Source: Bacilli bacterium
Lineage (GTDB): Bacteria > Bacillota_I > Bacilli_A > RF39 > UBA660
Direction of reading: 5' to 3'
NCBI GenBank assembly: GCA_028703035.1
Contig: JAQVNR010000021.1
Span: 1-18,787 of the forward strand
DNA: 18,787 bases
Shown: in pieces, positions 1 to 7,857 of the stretch
Layout of the letters: the number at the start of each line of letters is the position of its first letter
Numbering within the stretch: position 1 is the stretch's first letter
Translations under genes and position numbers: made by a program
Notes under the pieces: generated by a model
What the model was told of the DNA's origin: nothing
Database searches by the model: none
What the model saw: the letters and a program-made list of their open reading frames with translations, nothing else

Positions 1-11
1 CTACCATATAT

Positions 12-20
12 AGTATAACA
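12..20 (-). promoter_or_regulatory. Extended -10 promoter firing out of the left edge
   Basis: On the minus strand TGT directly precedes TATACT, a full extended -10. A TTGTTG lies 18 nt upstream as a possible -35. Transcription would start near position 5 and run leftward off the window, so the gene it serves is not visible. The match is to the same TGnTATAmT pattern that recurs at other gene starts in this window. Confidence 0.45.
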
Positions 21-82
21 CAATACTCGACATTCCACAACAACGAATTGAATGAAATTTGACAAAAAAAGTTAGATGTTAT

Positions 83-196
83 CTAGGCTAGGTTGGTGTT
101 TATGAAAATACAACTGCAAAACTCGGGAGAATCTTCAAGTGTTATACTTTCTCCATCATCAAATACTAGATTAATCTTTTCAATACCTTGATTCAT
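83..196 (-). CDS. Small hypothetical protein (37 aa)
   Basis: ATG at 196 opens 37 codons ending in TAG. The product is acidic with a short EFCSC segment near the C-terminus and a stretch, INLVFDDGESITLED, that reads like real protein rather than random AT-rich translation. There is no convincing Shine-Dalgarno; a weak GGTG lies 6 nt upstream of the ATG. The ORF sits immediately downstream of a strong leftward promoter (TTTACA, 17 nt, TGC TATACT), so its leader would be only about 10 nt. I do not recognise the family. It could be a complete small gene or the N-terminal stub of a longer, broken one. Confidence 0.4.
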   Translation of the reverse strand: MNQGIEKINLVFDDGESITLEDSPEFCSCIFINTNLA

Positions 197-213
197 ATTT
201 TCACCATATAATT

Positions 214-242
214 AGTATAGCATGAAAAAGAAATTTTGTAAA
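214..242 (-). promoter_or_regulatory. Strong leftward promoter for the 37-aa ORF
   Basis: The minus strand shows -35 TTTACA (plus positions 237-242), a 17-nt spacer ending in TGC, and -10 TATACT (214-219). This is one mismatch from the sigma-A -35 consensus plus an extended -10. It diverges from the tRNA promoter about 40 nt away. Confidence 0.6.
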
Positions 243-280
243 AAAAGTTACAGTTTAGGGCTTTAATTTTAGTGAAAATG

Positions 281-289
281 TGCTATACT
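281..289 (+). promoter_or_regulatory. Extended -10 promoter of the tRNA pair
   Basis: TGC TATACT at 281-289 is a perfect extended -10 element with start expected near 296, 28 nt before the first tRNA. No good -35 is visible, which is common when TGn is present. Confidence 0.6.
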
Positions 290-323
290 ATAGGAGTAAT
301 TTCATTATGAATACAATTTTTGA

Positions 324-400
324 GCGCCCATAGCTCAATTGGATAGAGCACTAGACTACGGATCTAAAGGTTGGGGGTTCGACTCCCTCTGGGCGTACCA
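324..400 (+). tRNA. tRNA-Arg (anticodon ACG)
   Basis: A full cloverleaf can be drawn. The acceptor GCGCCCA pairs with TGGGCGT (one G-U at the first pair). The D-stem is GCTC/GAGC, the anticodon loop is CTACGGA giving ACG, and the T-arm has loop TTCGACT. The CCA end is encoded. A34 would need deamination to inosine by TadA to read the CGN codons, as in most bacteria. It is transcribed with the tRNA-Pro 6 nt downstream. Confidence 0.95.
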
Positions 401-406
401 TTTTAT

Positions 407-483
407 CGAGAAGTAGCACAATTTGGCAGTGCACTTGGTTTGGGACCAAGTGGTTGCAGGTTCAAATCCTGTCTTCTCGACCA
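407..483 (+). tRNA. tRNA-Pro (anticodon TGG)
   Basis: The acceptor CGAGAAG pairs with CTTCTCG, followed by A73 and an encoded CCA. The D-stem is GCAC/GTGC, the anticodon stem CTTGG/CCAAG encloses TTTGGGA giving TGG, and the T-loop is TTCAAAT. The C1-G72 first pair is the bacterial tRNA-Pro identity pair. It is separated from tRNA-Arg by only 6 nt, so the two are processed from one precursor. Confidence 0.95.
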
Positions 484-522
484 TTTAAAAAATCATTCCA
501 AACTTTTGGAAGAAAACATATA

Positions 523-565
523 AAAAACCGTGAAAATAAAATGAAAAACACGGTTTTTATTTTTG
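523..565 (+). terminator. Rho-independent terminator of the tRNA operon
   Basis: AAAAACCGTG (523-532) pairs perfectly with CACGGTTTTT (549-558) around a 16-nt loop, followed by ATTTTT. A smaller hairpin TTCCAAA/TTTGGAA (496-511) sits between it and the tRNA-Pro CCA end. Confidence 0.75.
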
Positions 566-586
566 CTAAAAATAAGATTATAATTG

Positions 587-595
587 TGTTATAAT
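587..595 (+). promoter_or_regulatory. Extended -10 promoter of the GNAT gene
   Basis: TGT TATAAT is a consensus extended -10. The start is expected near 602, giving a leader of about 58 nt ahead of the ATAGGAG ribosome binding site at 645-651. Confidence 0.6.
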
Positions 596-659
596 CAATT
601 ATAGTATTAGATAAATTAAAATTAATATTGAGATAATCAAAGATATAGGAGTATTGAAT

Positions 660-1103
660 ATGAATTATGAGTTAAAAAAAGCTGTACTAAATAATAAAAA
701 CATTTTATACAATTATAAAATATCAAATATTTTAGATTATAATAGAATGTCAGTATTTGAAAAAGAAAAAGTAAATAATTATATAATTAATTTTATAATA
801 GATTATATAAACGATTACAAATTGATATTGGTAAATAGCAAAATAATAGGTTGTTATTGTTCTTATATTAAAGATAATATTATTTTTTTAGATGAAATAT
901 ATATTGAAAAAGAATATAGAAATTTAGGAATAGGTACTTGTTTAATTAAAAAAGAAATTAAAAATGCTAAAGTTAAAAAAATGAATATGGAATTATGGGT
1001 TTATAAAGAAAATGAAAAAGCAATTAATTTATATAAAAGATTAGGATTTGTTGTTGCTAATGAAACGGGAACTCGTTATCTAATGAGACTAAAAGACAAT
1101 TAA
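660..1103 (+). CDS. GNAT-family N-acetyltransferase
   Basis: The 147-aa product is a single GNAT domain that would transfer an acetyl group from acetyl-CoA to an amine. Motif A, with the pyrophosphate-binding loop R-N-L-G-I-G (residues 87-92), follows a beta strand (FLDEIYIE). Motif B is the NEKAINLYKRLGF segment typical of the RimI-like branch. A TTG in frame at 654 is possible, but the AGGAG at 647-651 would be 2 nt from it and 8 nt from the ATG at 660, so the ATG is chosen. It is a single-gene unit with its own promoter, pointing at the sortase cassette. The acceptor substrate cannot be told from sequence; ribosomal-protein or small-molecule acetylation are both possible. The gene lies between two copies of a 24-nt imperfect direct repeat. 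Confidence 0.85.
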   Translation: MNYELKKAVLNNKNILYNYKISNILDYNRMSVFEKEKVNNYIINFIIDYINDYKLILVNSKIIGCYCSYIKDNIIFLDEIYIEKEYRNLGIGTCLIKKEIKNAKVKKMNMELWVYKENEKAINLYKRLGFVVANETGTRYLMRLKDN

Positions 1104-1188
1104 AAATATAAAGAAGTGTTAATAAGAAATAAGTATAAATAAAATTTGTGATCCCTTTTATTTTCCGATTATTCAAAAAAACCCTCCA

Positions 1189-1246
1189 AAAAAATGGAAG
1201 AAAACATAAGTTAAAATTTTATCATATTCTTTTTCTTCCATTTTTT
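1189..1246. terminator. 16-bp perfect inverted repeat, probable bidirectional terminator
   Basis: AAAAAATGGAAGAAAA (1189-1204) is the exact reverse complement of 1231-1246, with a 26-nt loop. Both strands end the stem in a run of six T residues. It lies between the convergent GNAT and sortase genes, where a shared terminator is expected. The loop is longer than in a classical terminator. Confidence 0.5.
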
Positions 1247-1319
1247 ACACTACCAGCAGACATGCAGATACTATAAAACTATTCGATAATAAAGGAAAAA
1301 ACAAATTTAAATTATTATT

Positions 1320-1859
1320 TTATTCGATACCAGTAGAAGTAATAACTATTTGTTTAGTTTTATCTTCTTGGTCACAAGTAGTTAAAATTAAAACAGGAGT
1401 ACTATTGTTTTTGGTAATAGCAATTTCTCCAGTTTTATTTTGTTTTTCAATAGTTTTAATTTTATAAATATAAGTATAATTATTATATTTAATATATATT
1501 AGGTCATCTTTTTTTAATAAGTATAAATTTTTAAAATAAGATACTTTACTATTACCGGAATGAGCAGCTAGTATTAATAAGCTTTTATTTTGATTGGGCA
1601 TAATTGATGGGTATAAGATTTCAATTGATTTATTAACGTTATTATCTAGACTATTATAAGGATAAAGAGTTTCTTTTAATGAAATTTTAGGAATATTAAT
1701 TTTAATTAAATATTTCTTTTCTTTTATAAGATTAGTATTTATTATTTCTTGGTATTGAAGATTAAAAGTGTTTTTATTAGGATTAATATTACTAGAAGTA
1801 ATTAATAATAGTAATAGAATTATAATAATTATCTTAAATATTTCTTTTTTTCTTATCAT
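1320..1859 (-). CDS. Sortase (membrane-anchored cysteine transpeptidase)
   Basis: The product is 179 aa, short for a sortase. A cytoplasmic MIRKK start is followed by one membrane segment (about residues 8-21), then a sortase beta-barrel. The catalytic His100 lies in AAHSG and the catalytic Cys162 in LTTC, matching the TLxTC motif. The usual third residue, an Arg about eight positions after the Cys, is Gln170 here (TKQIVI). Sortases cleave an LPxTG-like signal and attach the protein to the cell wall or to another protein. The gene overlaps the upstream thioester-domain-like gene by 26 nt in a different frame, so the two are almost certainly co-transcribed and translationally coupled; no strong Shine-Dalgarno of its own is seen. 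That neighbour carries IPTTG near its C-terminus and is the obvious substrate candidate. The class cannot be assigned confidently. Confidence 0.85.
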   Translation of the reverse strand: MIRKKEIFKIIIIILLLLLITSSNINPNKNTFNLQYQEIINTNLIKEKKYLIKINIPKISLKETLYPYNSLDNNVNKSIEILYPSIMPNQNKSLLILAAHSGNSKVSYFKNLYLLKKDDLIYIKYNNYTYIYKIKTIEKQNKTGEIAITKNNSTPVLILTTCDQEDKTKQIVITSTGIE

Positions 1860-3039
1860 TATAATTTAACCTAGGAACTATAAATTCTTTTATATTATAT
1901 TTAAATTCATTAAACACCATAGCGCCTGTTGTAGGGATTTTAACATACATAATATCATCATTTAATTCCTGACTTATTATTTTTTCCTCAGAACTTATTA
2001 TTTCTTGTTCTTGTTCTATTATTAAGTGATAATTTAAATTATTATTGTTAATTTCAAAATAATATTTGTTTTGCATATTATCAAGTAAGTAATAAGATCC
2101 AAAATTTAGAGGTATATTATTTTCACCAAAAATATTATTTAAAACAATTTCTTTAATTAAATTATCTTGACTGTCAAAAATTAAATAGGTGGAATTTATA
2201 TTATTATTTAAGTTTTCAATTACTAATTTCCCTCCGGAAATGACAATATCTATGCTAATTTCATTATCAGTAAGTTTGCCAGGAATCATTGTATCTAAAT
2301 ATTCACTTACATAAATCATAGATTCTTCTTCCTGCAAATTAGAATCTTGGTAAAGCTTTACTTGATATTCTCCAGGACTAGTTCCTTTTATTATTAATTT
2401 ATTATCTTTAATTATTAAGTCTAGTCCATCATTATTAGACGTTTTATATTTATTAATAACATTATTTTGATCAGTAATTTCTAAAGTTTCACCAATATTT
2501 ATTTCATATAGATAATCATCTAATTTCGGAATTATAAAGTGATTATTAGCAAGTGATTCTATTTCTAATAGTTCGTCTTCATATTTACTTATTTTATTTC
2601 CATTAAATGTATCTGTAAAATATATATCCCAACTAGGTCGCAGATATTTCCAAATAAGTAATTGGGTAGCAAAATACCATTTTATATCTAAATGATTGTG
2701 AGTTTCATCTTGATAGTTATACCCATAATAAGCATAAAGTTTTACTTTTTCCCATTCTTCATAGTTAATCATAGTGGTTTGGGATATATCAGTTGTGCCA
2801 ATTGAAGCTTTATTATTGAGTTTCATACCCGGTTCAATGCTATAGACAAAGTGATTGTCACTTTGTCTTCTTAAAACATCACCATAAAAAAGCCACTTCT
2901 TAGTTGGAGTTGCCACTTTTCTAAAATATATATCATCTATTCTTTCTCCGTTAATTATATATTCTTCAATATTACTAGCTGATATTTCTTTAGTAATAAA
3001 ACACATACTAATAATAAATATAATCAATATTTTCTTCAT
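1834..3039 (-). CDS. Secreted thioester-domain-like surface protein with IPTTG motif
   Basis: This is a 401-aa exported protein. Residues 1-22 form a signal peptide (MKK, hydrophobic core, then ASA-like region). Residues about 40-165 resemble the Gram-positive thioester (TQxA) domain: VYSIEPG at 65-71, the AYYGYNY block, and YFATQLLIW with Gln126. In true thioester domains a Cys precedes IEPG and bonds to that Gln; here the residue is Ser67 (codon AGC, plus 2839-2841). Residues about 180-245 and 250-335 look like beta-rich Ig/SpaA-like modules. IPTTG at 368-372 matches a sortase signal, but the 30 residues after it are not hydrophobic and end in DKKKRNI. An AGGAGGG ribosome binding site (3047-3053) lies 7 nt from the ATG. 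The downstream sortase overlaps by 26 nt. A role in adhesion is inferred from family and context only. Confidence 0.75.
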   Translation of the reverse strand: MKKILIIFIISMCFITKEISASNIEEYIINGERIDDIYFRKVATPTKKWLFYGDVLRRQSDNHFVYSIEPGMKLNNKASIGTTDISQTTMINYEEWEKVKLYAYYGYNYQDETHNHLDIKWYFATQLLIWKYLRPSWDIYFTDTFNGNKISKYEDELLEIESLANNHFIIPKLDDYLYEINIGETLEITDQNNVINKYKTSNNDGLDLIIKDNKLIIKGTSPGEYQVKLYQDSNLQEEESMIYVSEYLDTMIPGKLTDNEISIDIVISGGKLVIENLNNNINSTYLIFDSQDNLIKEIVLNNIFGENNIPLNFGSYYLLDNMQNKYYFEINNNNLNYHLIIEQEQEIISSEEKIISQELNDDIMYVKIPTTGAMVFNEFKYNIKEFIVPRLNYNDKKKRNI

Positions 3040-3046
3040 TTATTTA

Positions 3047-3053
3047 CCCTCCT
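3047..3053 (-). promoter_or_regulatory. Ribosome binding site of the thioester-domain-like gene
   Basis: AGGAGGG on the minus strand, 7 nt before the ATG at 3039, is the strongest Shine-Dalgarno in this part of the window. A TATAAT at 3057-3062 is too close to it to be a comfortable promoter, so the true -10 may be the TATAAA further upstream. Confidence 0.6.
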
Positions 3054-3114
3054 ACTATTATACTTTGTAATAAGATGTCACTTTTCCTTTATTTATACTT
3101 TTTTTAAATAAAAA

Positions 3115-3123
3115 TGATATACT
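3115..3123 (+). promoter_or_regulatory. Extended -10 promoter of the ABC transporter pair
   Basis: TGA TATACT at 3115-3123 predicts a start near 3130, just ahead of the GGATGG ribosome binding site (3134-3139) and the ATG at 3146. The -35 region is poor. Confidence 0.55.
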
Positions 3124-3145
3124 TGATATATAAGGATGGTGCTTT

Positions 3146-5374
3146 ATGCTTAAGCTTAAAGATGTTTCAAAATTTTATTATAATAAAGGAATTATTTCAA
3201 GTGGATTTACCAAAGTAAATGCTGAGTTCAAGCTTGGTGAATTTGTTGTAATTACTGGTGAATCTGGTTCTGGTAAATCAACCTTACTTAATGTTTTATC
3301 AGGAATTGATTCTTATGAAGAAGGGGAAATGTATATAAATAGTGAGGAAACTAGTCACTATTTAGAAGCACAATCTGAAAATTATCGTAAAAAATATATT
3401 GGGAATATTTTTCAAAATTTTAATTTAGTTAATAGTTATACTGTTTATCAGAATGTTGAACTTGTTTTACTAATTAATGGTTATAAAAAAAAGGAAATCA
3501 AAAATAAAGTATTAAGTATTTTAAAAGAAGTTGGTTTATACCGCTTTCGCAAAACTAAGGTGGCAAAACTTTCTGGCGGTCAAAAACAAAGAGTTGCGAT
3601 TGCTAGAGCTCTTGCAAAAGAATCACCAATTATCGTTGCTGATGAACCAACTGGCAACTTAGATAGTCGCTCAGCAGCAAACGTCTTAGAAACCCTTTAT
3701 AAAATATCTAAAAATAAATTAGTAATAATTGTAACTCATAATTATGAACAAGTCGAAAAATATGTAACCAGAAAAATAAAAATGCATGATGGAAAAATAG
3801 TCGAAGATAAATTAATTAAAAAAACTTTAAATGATATTTCTTTAGTAACAAGCCAGTATCAAAATATGTCTTTATTATATAAAGTGAAATTAGGACTAAG
3901 AAATACATTTAATATTATGCCTAAGTTTTTATTAATTGCTTTAGTATATTTATTTATGGCTTCCGCACTTCTTTCTCAGTATTCAGGTTTTAAAAAGTTA
4001 GAATATGAAGAAAATAAAATAGGATATAATAATTATTTTAAAAATACGGATGATAAAAGGATTATTATTCAAAAAAATGATAAGTCAGTAATATCTGAAG
4101 ATGAATATGCTCAAATAAATAATCTTGATAATATAGATTATTTAGTAGATGATGACTTAGTTTTAGATAATGAAGTATTATTTGTTAATGAGACATCAAG
4201 TTTACATTTATCTGGAACAATTAAAGAATTGTCTAAATTTAGTGGTAATGTTGATTTAGGCAAAATGCCAAAAGCAGATAATGAAATTATTTTTGTTGGC
4301 TCTAAAAATGATTATTATATTGCTTACCAAAGTAGTGAAATCTTAGGTGCTAAATTTGAAATAGAAAATCCATATAATTATGGAGTTAGAGCTGGCTCTT
4401 ATAAAATAGTCGGAATAAAATATAGTGAAGAAAGCAATGGTTATGGTCAATACTTCTTTTATACACCGGATTCAATATTTTCAATAGTTAAAAAGTTTGC
4501 TGATGAACGCTATAGCTCATTTGAATTATTATTATCAGGTAAAATTTATAAGCCCGAATACTGGAATTCATATATGAAAATAGAGTTTAATGACAATGTT
4601 CCTAAAGGAAAAGCTTATGTTAGTACGGATATGAATTATGAGTGCTCGGGAGGAACATGCATAAGTAAGACATTAAATATAACCAATAATAACATTTACT
4701 ATGAAAAAAATATTGATGTTAAAATTACTAAAAGTTATACTAAAAATACTTTTACTTCTTTAACTGGTCTTAAGGGCTATAATGAAAATAATGGTAAAAT
4801 TTATATAAATCCAGAAGATTATGAATCACTTTTTAATCGCAGTAATTTTCAAAGTTCAGTCTTTGTTAAAAATATTAAACTAATAGATAAAACTAATTTA
4901 GAGCTTGAAAATTTAGGTTTCAAAACCTTGCTAGTTAAGGATACTTTAGTAAACTGGAATGAAGGAACTTCGCAAGCTTTAAGAATAATTCAATTAGTCG
5001 TTACTATTGTATTAATTATTGTTATGTTCTTTATTTCTTACTTTATAATTAAGGTAATATTAAAGTCAAGGAACATCTATTTTACAACTATTAGAATCTT
5101 AGGAGCATCTAAAAAGGAAAGTAAACAGCTTTTGGATATTGAACTTTTAACAATTACAAATATTACTTATTTTCTCTTAATTGGATTTCTATTACTAGTA
5201 AATTATAATATTATAAATTTAAGTTATATTAAAGACTTGATGACCTATATTAGAATTATGGATTATGTTATTGTTTATTTGATTTTAATATTTATGACTC
5301 AGCTTATTTCGAGTAAATTTGCTAAGAGCTTATTTAAAAAATCAGCAATGAAAACATTTAATGAGGTGGTTTAA
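3146..5374 (+). CDS. ABC transporter ATPase-permease fusion (MacB/FtsX type), first subunit
   Basis: The 742-aa protein has an N-terminal ABC ATPase (about 1-225): Walker A GESGSGKST at 38-46, Q-loop Gln90, signature LSGGQKQR at 142-149, Walker B IIVADEP at 162-168 and switch His198. A permease half follows: TM1 at about 260-277, an extracytoplasmic domain to about 610, then TM2-TM4 at about 615-638, 672-690 and 706-722. That is the four-helix MacB/LolCE-like topology, in which ATP hydrolysis drives an extracellular mechanical movement rather than classical channel transport. The outer domain contains ECSGGTC, a Cys pair four residues apart that could form a disulfide. The C-terminus lacks the EIGIxRAxG loop seen in its partner. 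The stop abuts the ATG of the next gene, and the partner's GAGGTGG Shine-Dalgarno lies inside this gene. Substrate unknown; peptide export or defence, or cell-wall signalling, are possible. Confidence 0.85.
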   Translation: MLKLKDVSKFYYNKGIISSGFTKVNAEFKLGEFVVITGESGSGKSTLLNVLSGIDSYEEGEMYINSEETSHYLEAQSENYRKKYIGNIFQNFNLVNSYTVYQNVELVLLINGYKKKEIKNKVLSILKEVGLYRFRKTKVAKLSGGQKQRVAIARALAKESPIIVADEPTGNLDSRSAANVLETLYKISKNKLVIIVTHNYEQVEKYVTRKIKMHDGKIVEDKLIKKTLNDISLVTSQYQNMSLLYKVKLGLRNTFNIMPKFLLIALVYLFMASALLSQYSGFKKLEYEENKIGYNNYFKNTDDKRIIIQKNDKSVISEDEYAQINNLDNIDYLVDDDLVLDNEVLFVNETSSLHLSGTIKELSKFSGNVDLGKMPKADNEIIFVGSKNDYYIAYQSSEILGAKFEIENPYNYGVRAGSYKIVGIKYSEESNGYGQYFFYTPDSIFSIVKKFADERYSSFELLLSGKIYKPEYWNSYMKIEFNDNVPKGKAYVSTDMNYECSGGTCISKTLNITNNNIYYEKNIDVKITKSYTKNTFTSLTGLKGYNENNGKIYINPEDYESLFNRSNFQSSVFVKNIKLIDKTNLELENLGFKTLLVKDTLVNWNEGTSQALRIIQLVVTIVLIIVMFFISYFIIKVILKSRNIYFTTIRILGASKKESKQLLDIELLTITNITYFLLIGFLLLVNYNIINLSYIKDLMTYIRIMDYVIVYLILIFMTQLISSKFAKSLFKKSAMKTFNEVV

Positions 5375-7840
5375 ATGATAAGAATTGAAAATGTTAACAA
5401 ATATTTTAACAAACGAAAAAAGAATGAAATTCATGTTATTAATAATACAACTTTAAGCTTTGATAAAACAGGACTAGTAGCCCTTCTTGGACCATCTGGT
5501 TGTGGTAAAACAACTCTTCTTAATGTTATTGGTGGACTTGATAAAGTTAAGTCAGGTAAAATTTATATCAATGGAGAAAGAATTACTAAAAGAAGAGTTA
5601 ATAAAGTTGATAAAATTAGAAATTTAAATATTGGCTATATATTTCAAGATTATAAATTAGTAGAAGATATGTCAGTTTTTGATAATATAGCTTTAGTACT
5701 AAAAATGGTAGGTATTAAAGATAAGAAAGAAATAAAAACTAGAGTAAATTATGTTCTTGAAACGCTTAATATTTACCGCTACCGAAATCGACCGGCAAGT
5801 ATGTTATCAGGTGGTGAAAGGCAGCGGGTAGGAATTGCTAGAGCAATTGTCAAAGATCCAGAGATTATAATTGCTGATGAACCAACCGGCAATTTAGATT
5901 CTAAAAATACTTTAGAAATTATGAATATTATTAAATCTATTTCTAAAAATAGACTAGTGATTTTAGTTACTCATGAAAGAAATTTAGCTGAATTTTATGC
6001 ATCAAGAATTATTGAAATAAAAGACGGTAAAATTGACTTAGATTACATTAATAATAATGTCGGTGACCTTGACTATACGATAGAAAACAATATATATTTA
6101 AAAGATTTTAAAAACAAAGCAGAAATAACTAAAGAAAATATTAATATTGATTTTTACTCAGATACAAAAGATAAAATAGATTTAGATATTATTATTAAAA
6201 ATGGGAACTTTTATATTAGAAGTAATACTGTTGATAAAATCCAAATTATAGATGATGCATCAGGTATTGAACTGCTTGATGAACATTATAAAAAAATAGA
6301 TAAAACTGTCTATCAAAAATATGAATTTAATTTCTCAGAAATAATTAATAAAAATATAAAAAAGCGATATAGTTCAATTTTAAATCTATTTACTTTAGTA
6401 ATTAATGGCTTTAAAAAAATAGCTGATTATAGTTTGGTTAAAAAACTTTTATTACTAGGATTTTTTGCATCAAGTATGTTTATCTTATTTTCATTATCAA
6501 GAATTTTTGGAGTTTTAAACGTTCAAGATGAAGATTTTATTGCTTATAATAAAAATTATTTGCAAATTAAAGTGCCAAGAGTAGATGTCCAAGATTATTT
6601 AAAGTATGAAGAAGAAGATGTTATATCGTATCTACTTCCAGGAACTTCGACAGTTGGATTTAACATGAATTTTAATGATTATTATCAAACAGTTGATGCA
6701 AATGGTAGTTTAATTGGTTCTCTTTCTAGTACCGAGATGATTACAAAAGATGATTTGATTTATGGGAAAATTTCAGAAAATGAATATGAAATTGTTGTTG
6801 ACAAAATGGTAATAACCAATCTATTTAATAATAAAAATCCTCAGCAAGCAGGAATTTTAGATACAGAAAGTTTACTAAATCGAGAAGCGAGTGTCCAGAA
6901 TATGAAACCTTTTAAAATAGTAGGGATAACAGATCTGCAAAGTCCATCGATTTATGCAAGTCCTAATCAGCTTCTTAATATTATTGCTAATTCTGCAGGA
7001 ACAAAAGAAAGTACTTATGGTAACTTTGGGATGGTTACAACTGAAGTTCATTTTGTTGATGTCCAAGATGAAAACACTATTAGCTTACTTGATTACAATA
7101 TATTAAAAGACGAAATAAAGTTAGAAAAAGGTCATTGGCCTGAAAATGCTTATGAAGTAGTTGTAAATTATAATCTGCGCTACCAAATGCCACTTAATAA
7201 AACAATTGATGCTAAAGTAAATAGTCAAAAATTAAAAGTCGTTGGTTATTATGAGTCAAGTGAAGCTTATTATTTAGTTAATCAAGAGACTATAAAATAT
7301 AATTTAATTAATACTTTAGAAAATATAACGATTTATGCTAAAGATAAAGAATTAGGACTTCAAATTTTTAGAGATAAAACTTTAAATATTAGAGATACTT
7401 ATGATTTATCAAAAAGTCAATATCAAGAAGAAATAAAAGATTCAGTAATAAGTACTCTAGTAGTATCAGGAGTAATAATATTAATATCTTTAATTGAAAT
7501 ATTTTTAATGATACGTTCTTCGTTCTTATCACGAATTAAAGAAATAGGTATATTTAGAGCAATAGGAGTTAAGAAAAACGATATTTATAAAATGTTTACT
7601 GGAGAAATTATAGCAATTACAAGCATCGCTTGTATTAGTGGGACAGTTCTAATGGCTTATGCAATAAATGTCTTAACAGAGATTGATTTTATGAAAAAAA
7701 TATTTGTAATCAATCCCTATATTGCCACGTCATCACTACTTATTTGTTTAGTGTTTAATTTAATAGTTGGTCTTATTCCGGTTTATAATACAATTAAAAA
7801 AACACCAGCAGAGATACTTGCCCGTCATGATTTAGATTAG
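5375..7840 (+). CDS. ABC transporter ATPase-permease fusion (MacB/FtsX type), second subunit
   Basis: This 821-aa partner has the same plan. The ABC ATPase (about 1-222) has GPSGCGKTT at 39-47, LSGGERQR at 144-151, IIIADEP at 164-170 and switch His200. Then comes an extra hydrophilic, mixed-charge segment of about 120 residues (230-350) that its neighbour lacks. TM1 is at about 357-376, followed by an extracytoplasmic domain, TM2 at about 694-712, the FtsX hallmark KEIGIFRAIG loop, TM3 at about 743-765, TM4 at about 784-802 and a terminal PAEILARHD box. The start codon follows the upstream stop with no spacer and its Shine-Dalgarno (5363-5369) is within the upstream gene, so the two are made together. 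Two unequal ATPase-permease fusions strongly suggest a heterodimer. No two-component regulator is adjacent, unlike Bce-type systems. Confidence 0.85.
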   Translation: MIRIENVNKYFNKRKKNEIHVINNTTLSFDKTGLVALLGPSGCGKTTLLNVIGGLDKVKSGKIYINGERITKRRVNKVDKIRNLNIGYIFQDYKLVEDMSVFDNIALVLKMVGIKDKKEIKTRVNYVLETLNIYRYRNRPASMLSGGERQRVGIARAIVKDPEIIIADEPTGNLDSKNTLEIMNIIKSISKNRLVILVTHERNLAEFYASRIIEIKDGKIDLDYINNNVGDLDYTIENNIYLKDFKNKAEITKENINIDFYSDTKDKIDLDIIIKNGNFYIRSNTVDKIQIIDDASGIELLDEHYKKIDKTVYQKYEFNFSEIINKNIKKRYSSILNLFTLVINGFKKIADYSLVKKLLLLGFFASSMFILFSLSRIFGVLNVQDEDFIAYNKNYLQIKVPRVDVQDYLKYEEEDVISYLLPGTSTVGFNMNFNDYYQTVDANGSLIGSLSSTEMITKDDLIYGKISENEYEIVVDKMVITNLFNNKNPQQAGILDTESLLNREASVQNMKPFKIVGITDLQSPSIYASPNQLLNIIANSAGTKESTYGNFGMVTTEVHFVDVQDENTISLLDYNILKDEIKLEKGHWPENAYEVVVNYNLRYQMPLNKTIDAKVNSQKLKVVGYYESSEAYYLVNQETIKYNLINTLENITIYAKDKELGLQIFRDKTLNIRDTYDLSKSQYQEEIKDSVISTLVVSGVIILISLIEIFLMIRSSFLSRIKEIGIFRAIGVKKNDIYKMFTGEIIAITSIACISGTVLMAYAINVLTEIDFMKKIFVINPYIATSSLLICLVFNLIVGLIPVYNTIKKTPAEILARHDLD

Positions 7841-7857
7841 CTAATATAACTTTTTTC

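Noticed and set aside
1250..1330. Plus-strand reading SRHADTIKLFDNKGK between the GNAT and sortase genes
   Set aside because: Short, no start, no Shine-Dalgarno, and it runs into the antisense of the sortase gene. It could be chance in AT-rich DNA.
7838..7857. ATTAGCTAAT palindrome and T-run after the ABC pair as a terminator
   Set aside because: The palindrome leaves no workable loop and the T-run is separated from it. It is not convincing as a terminator.
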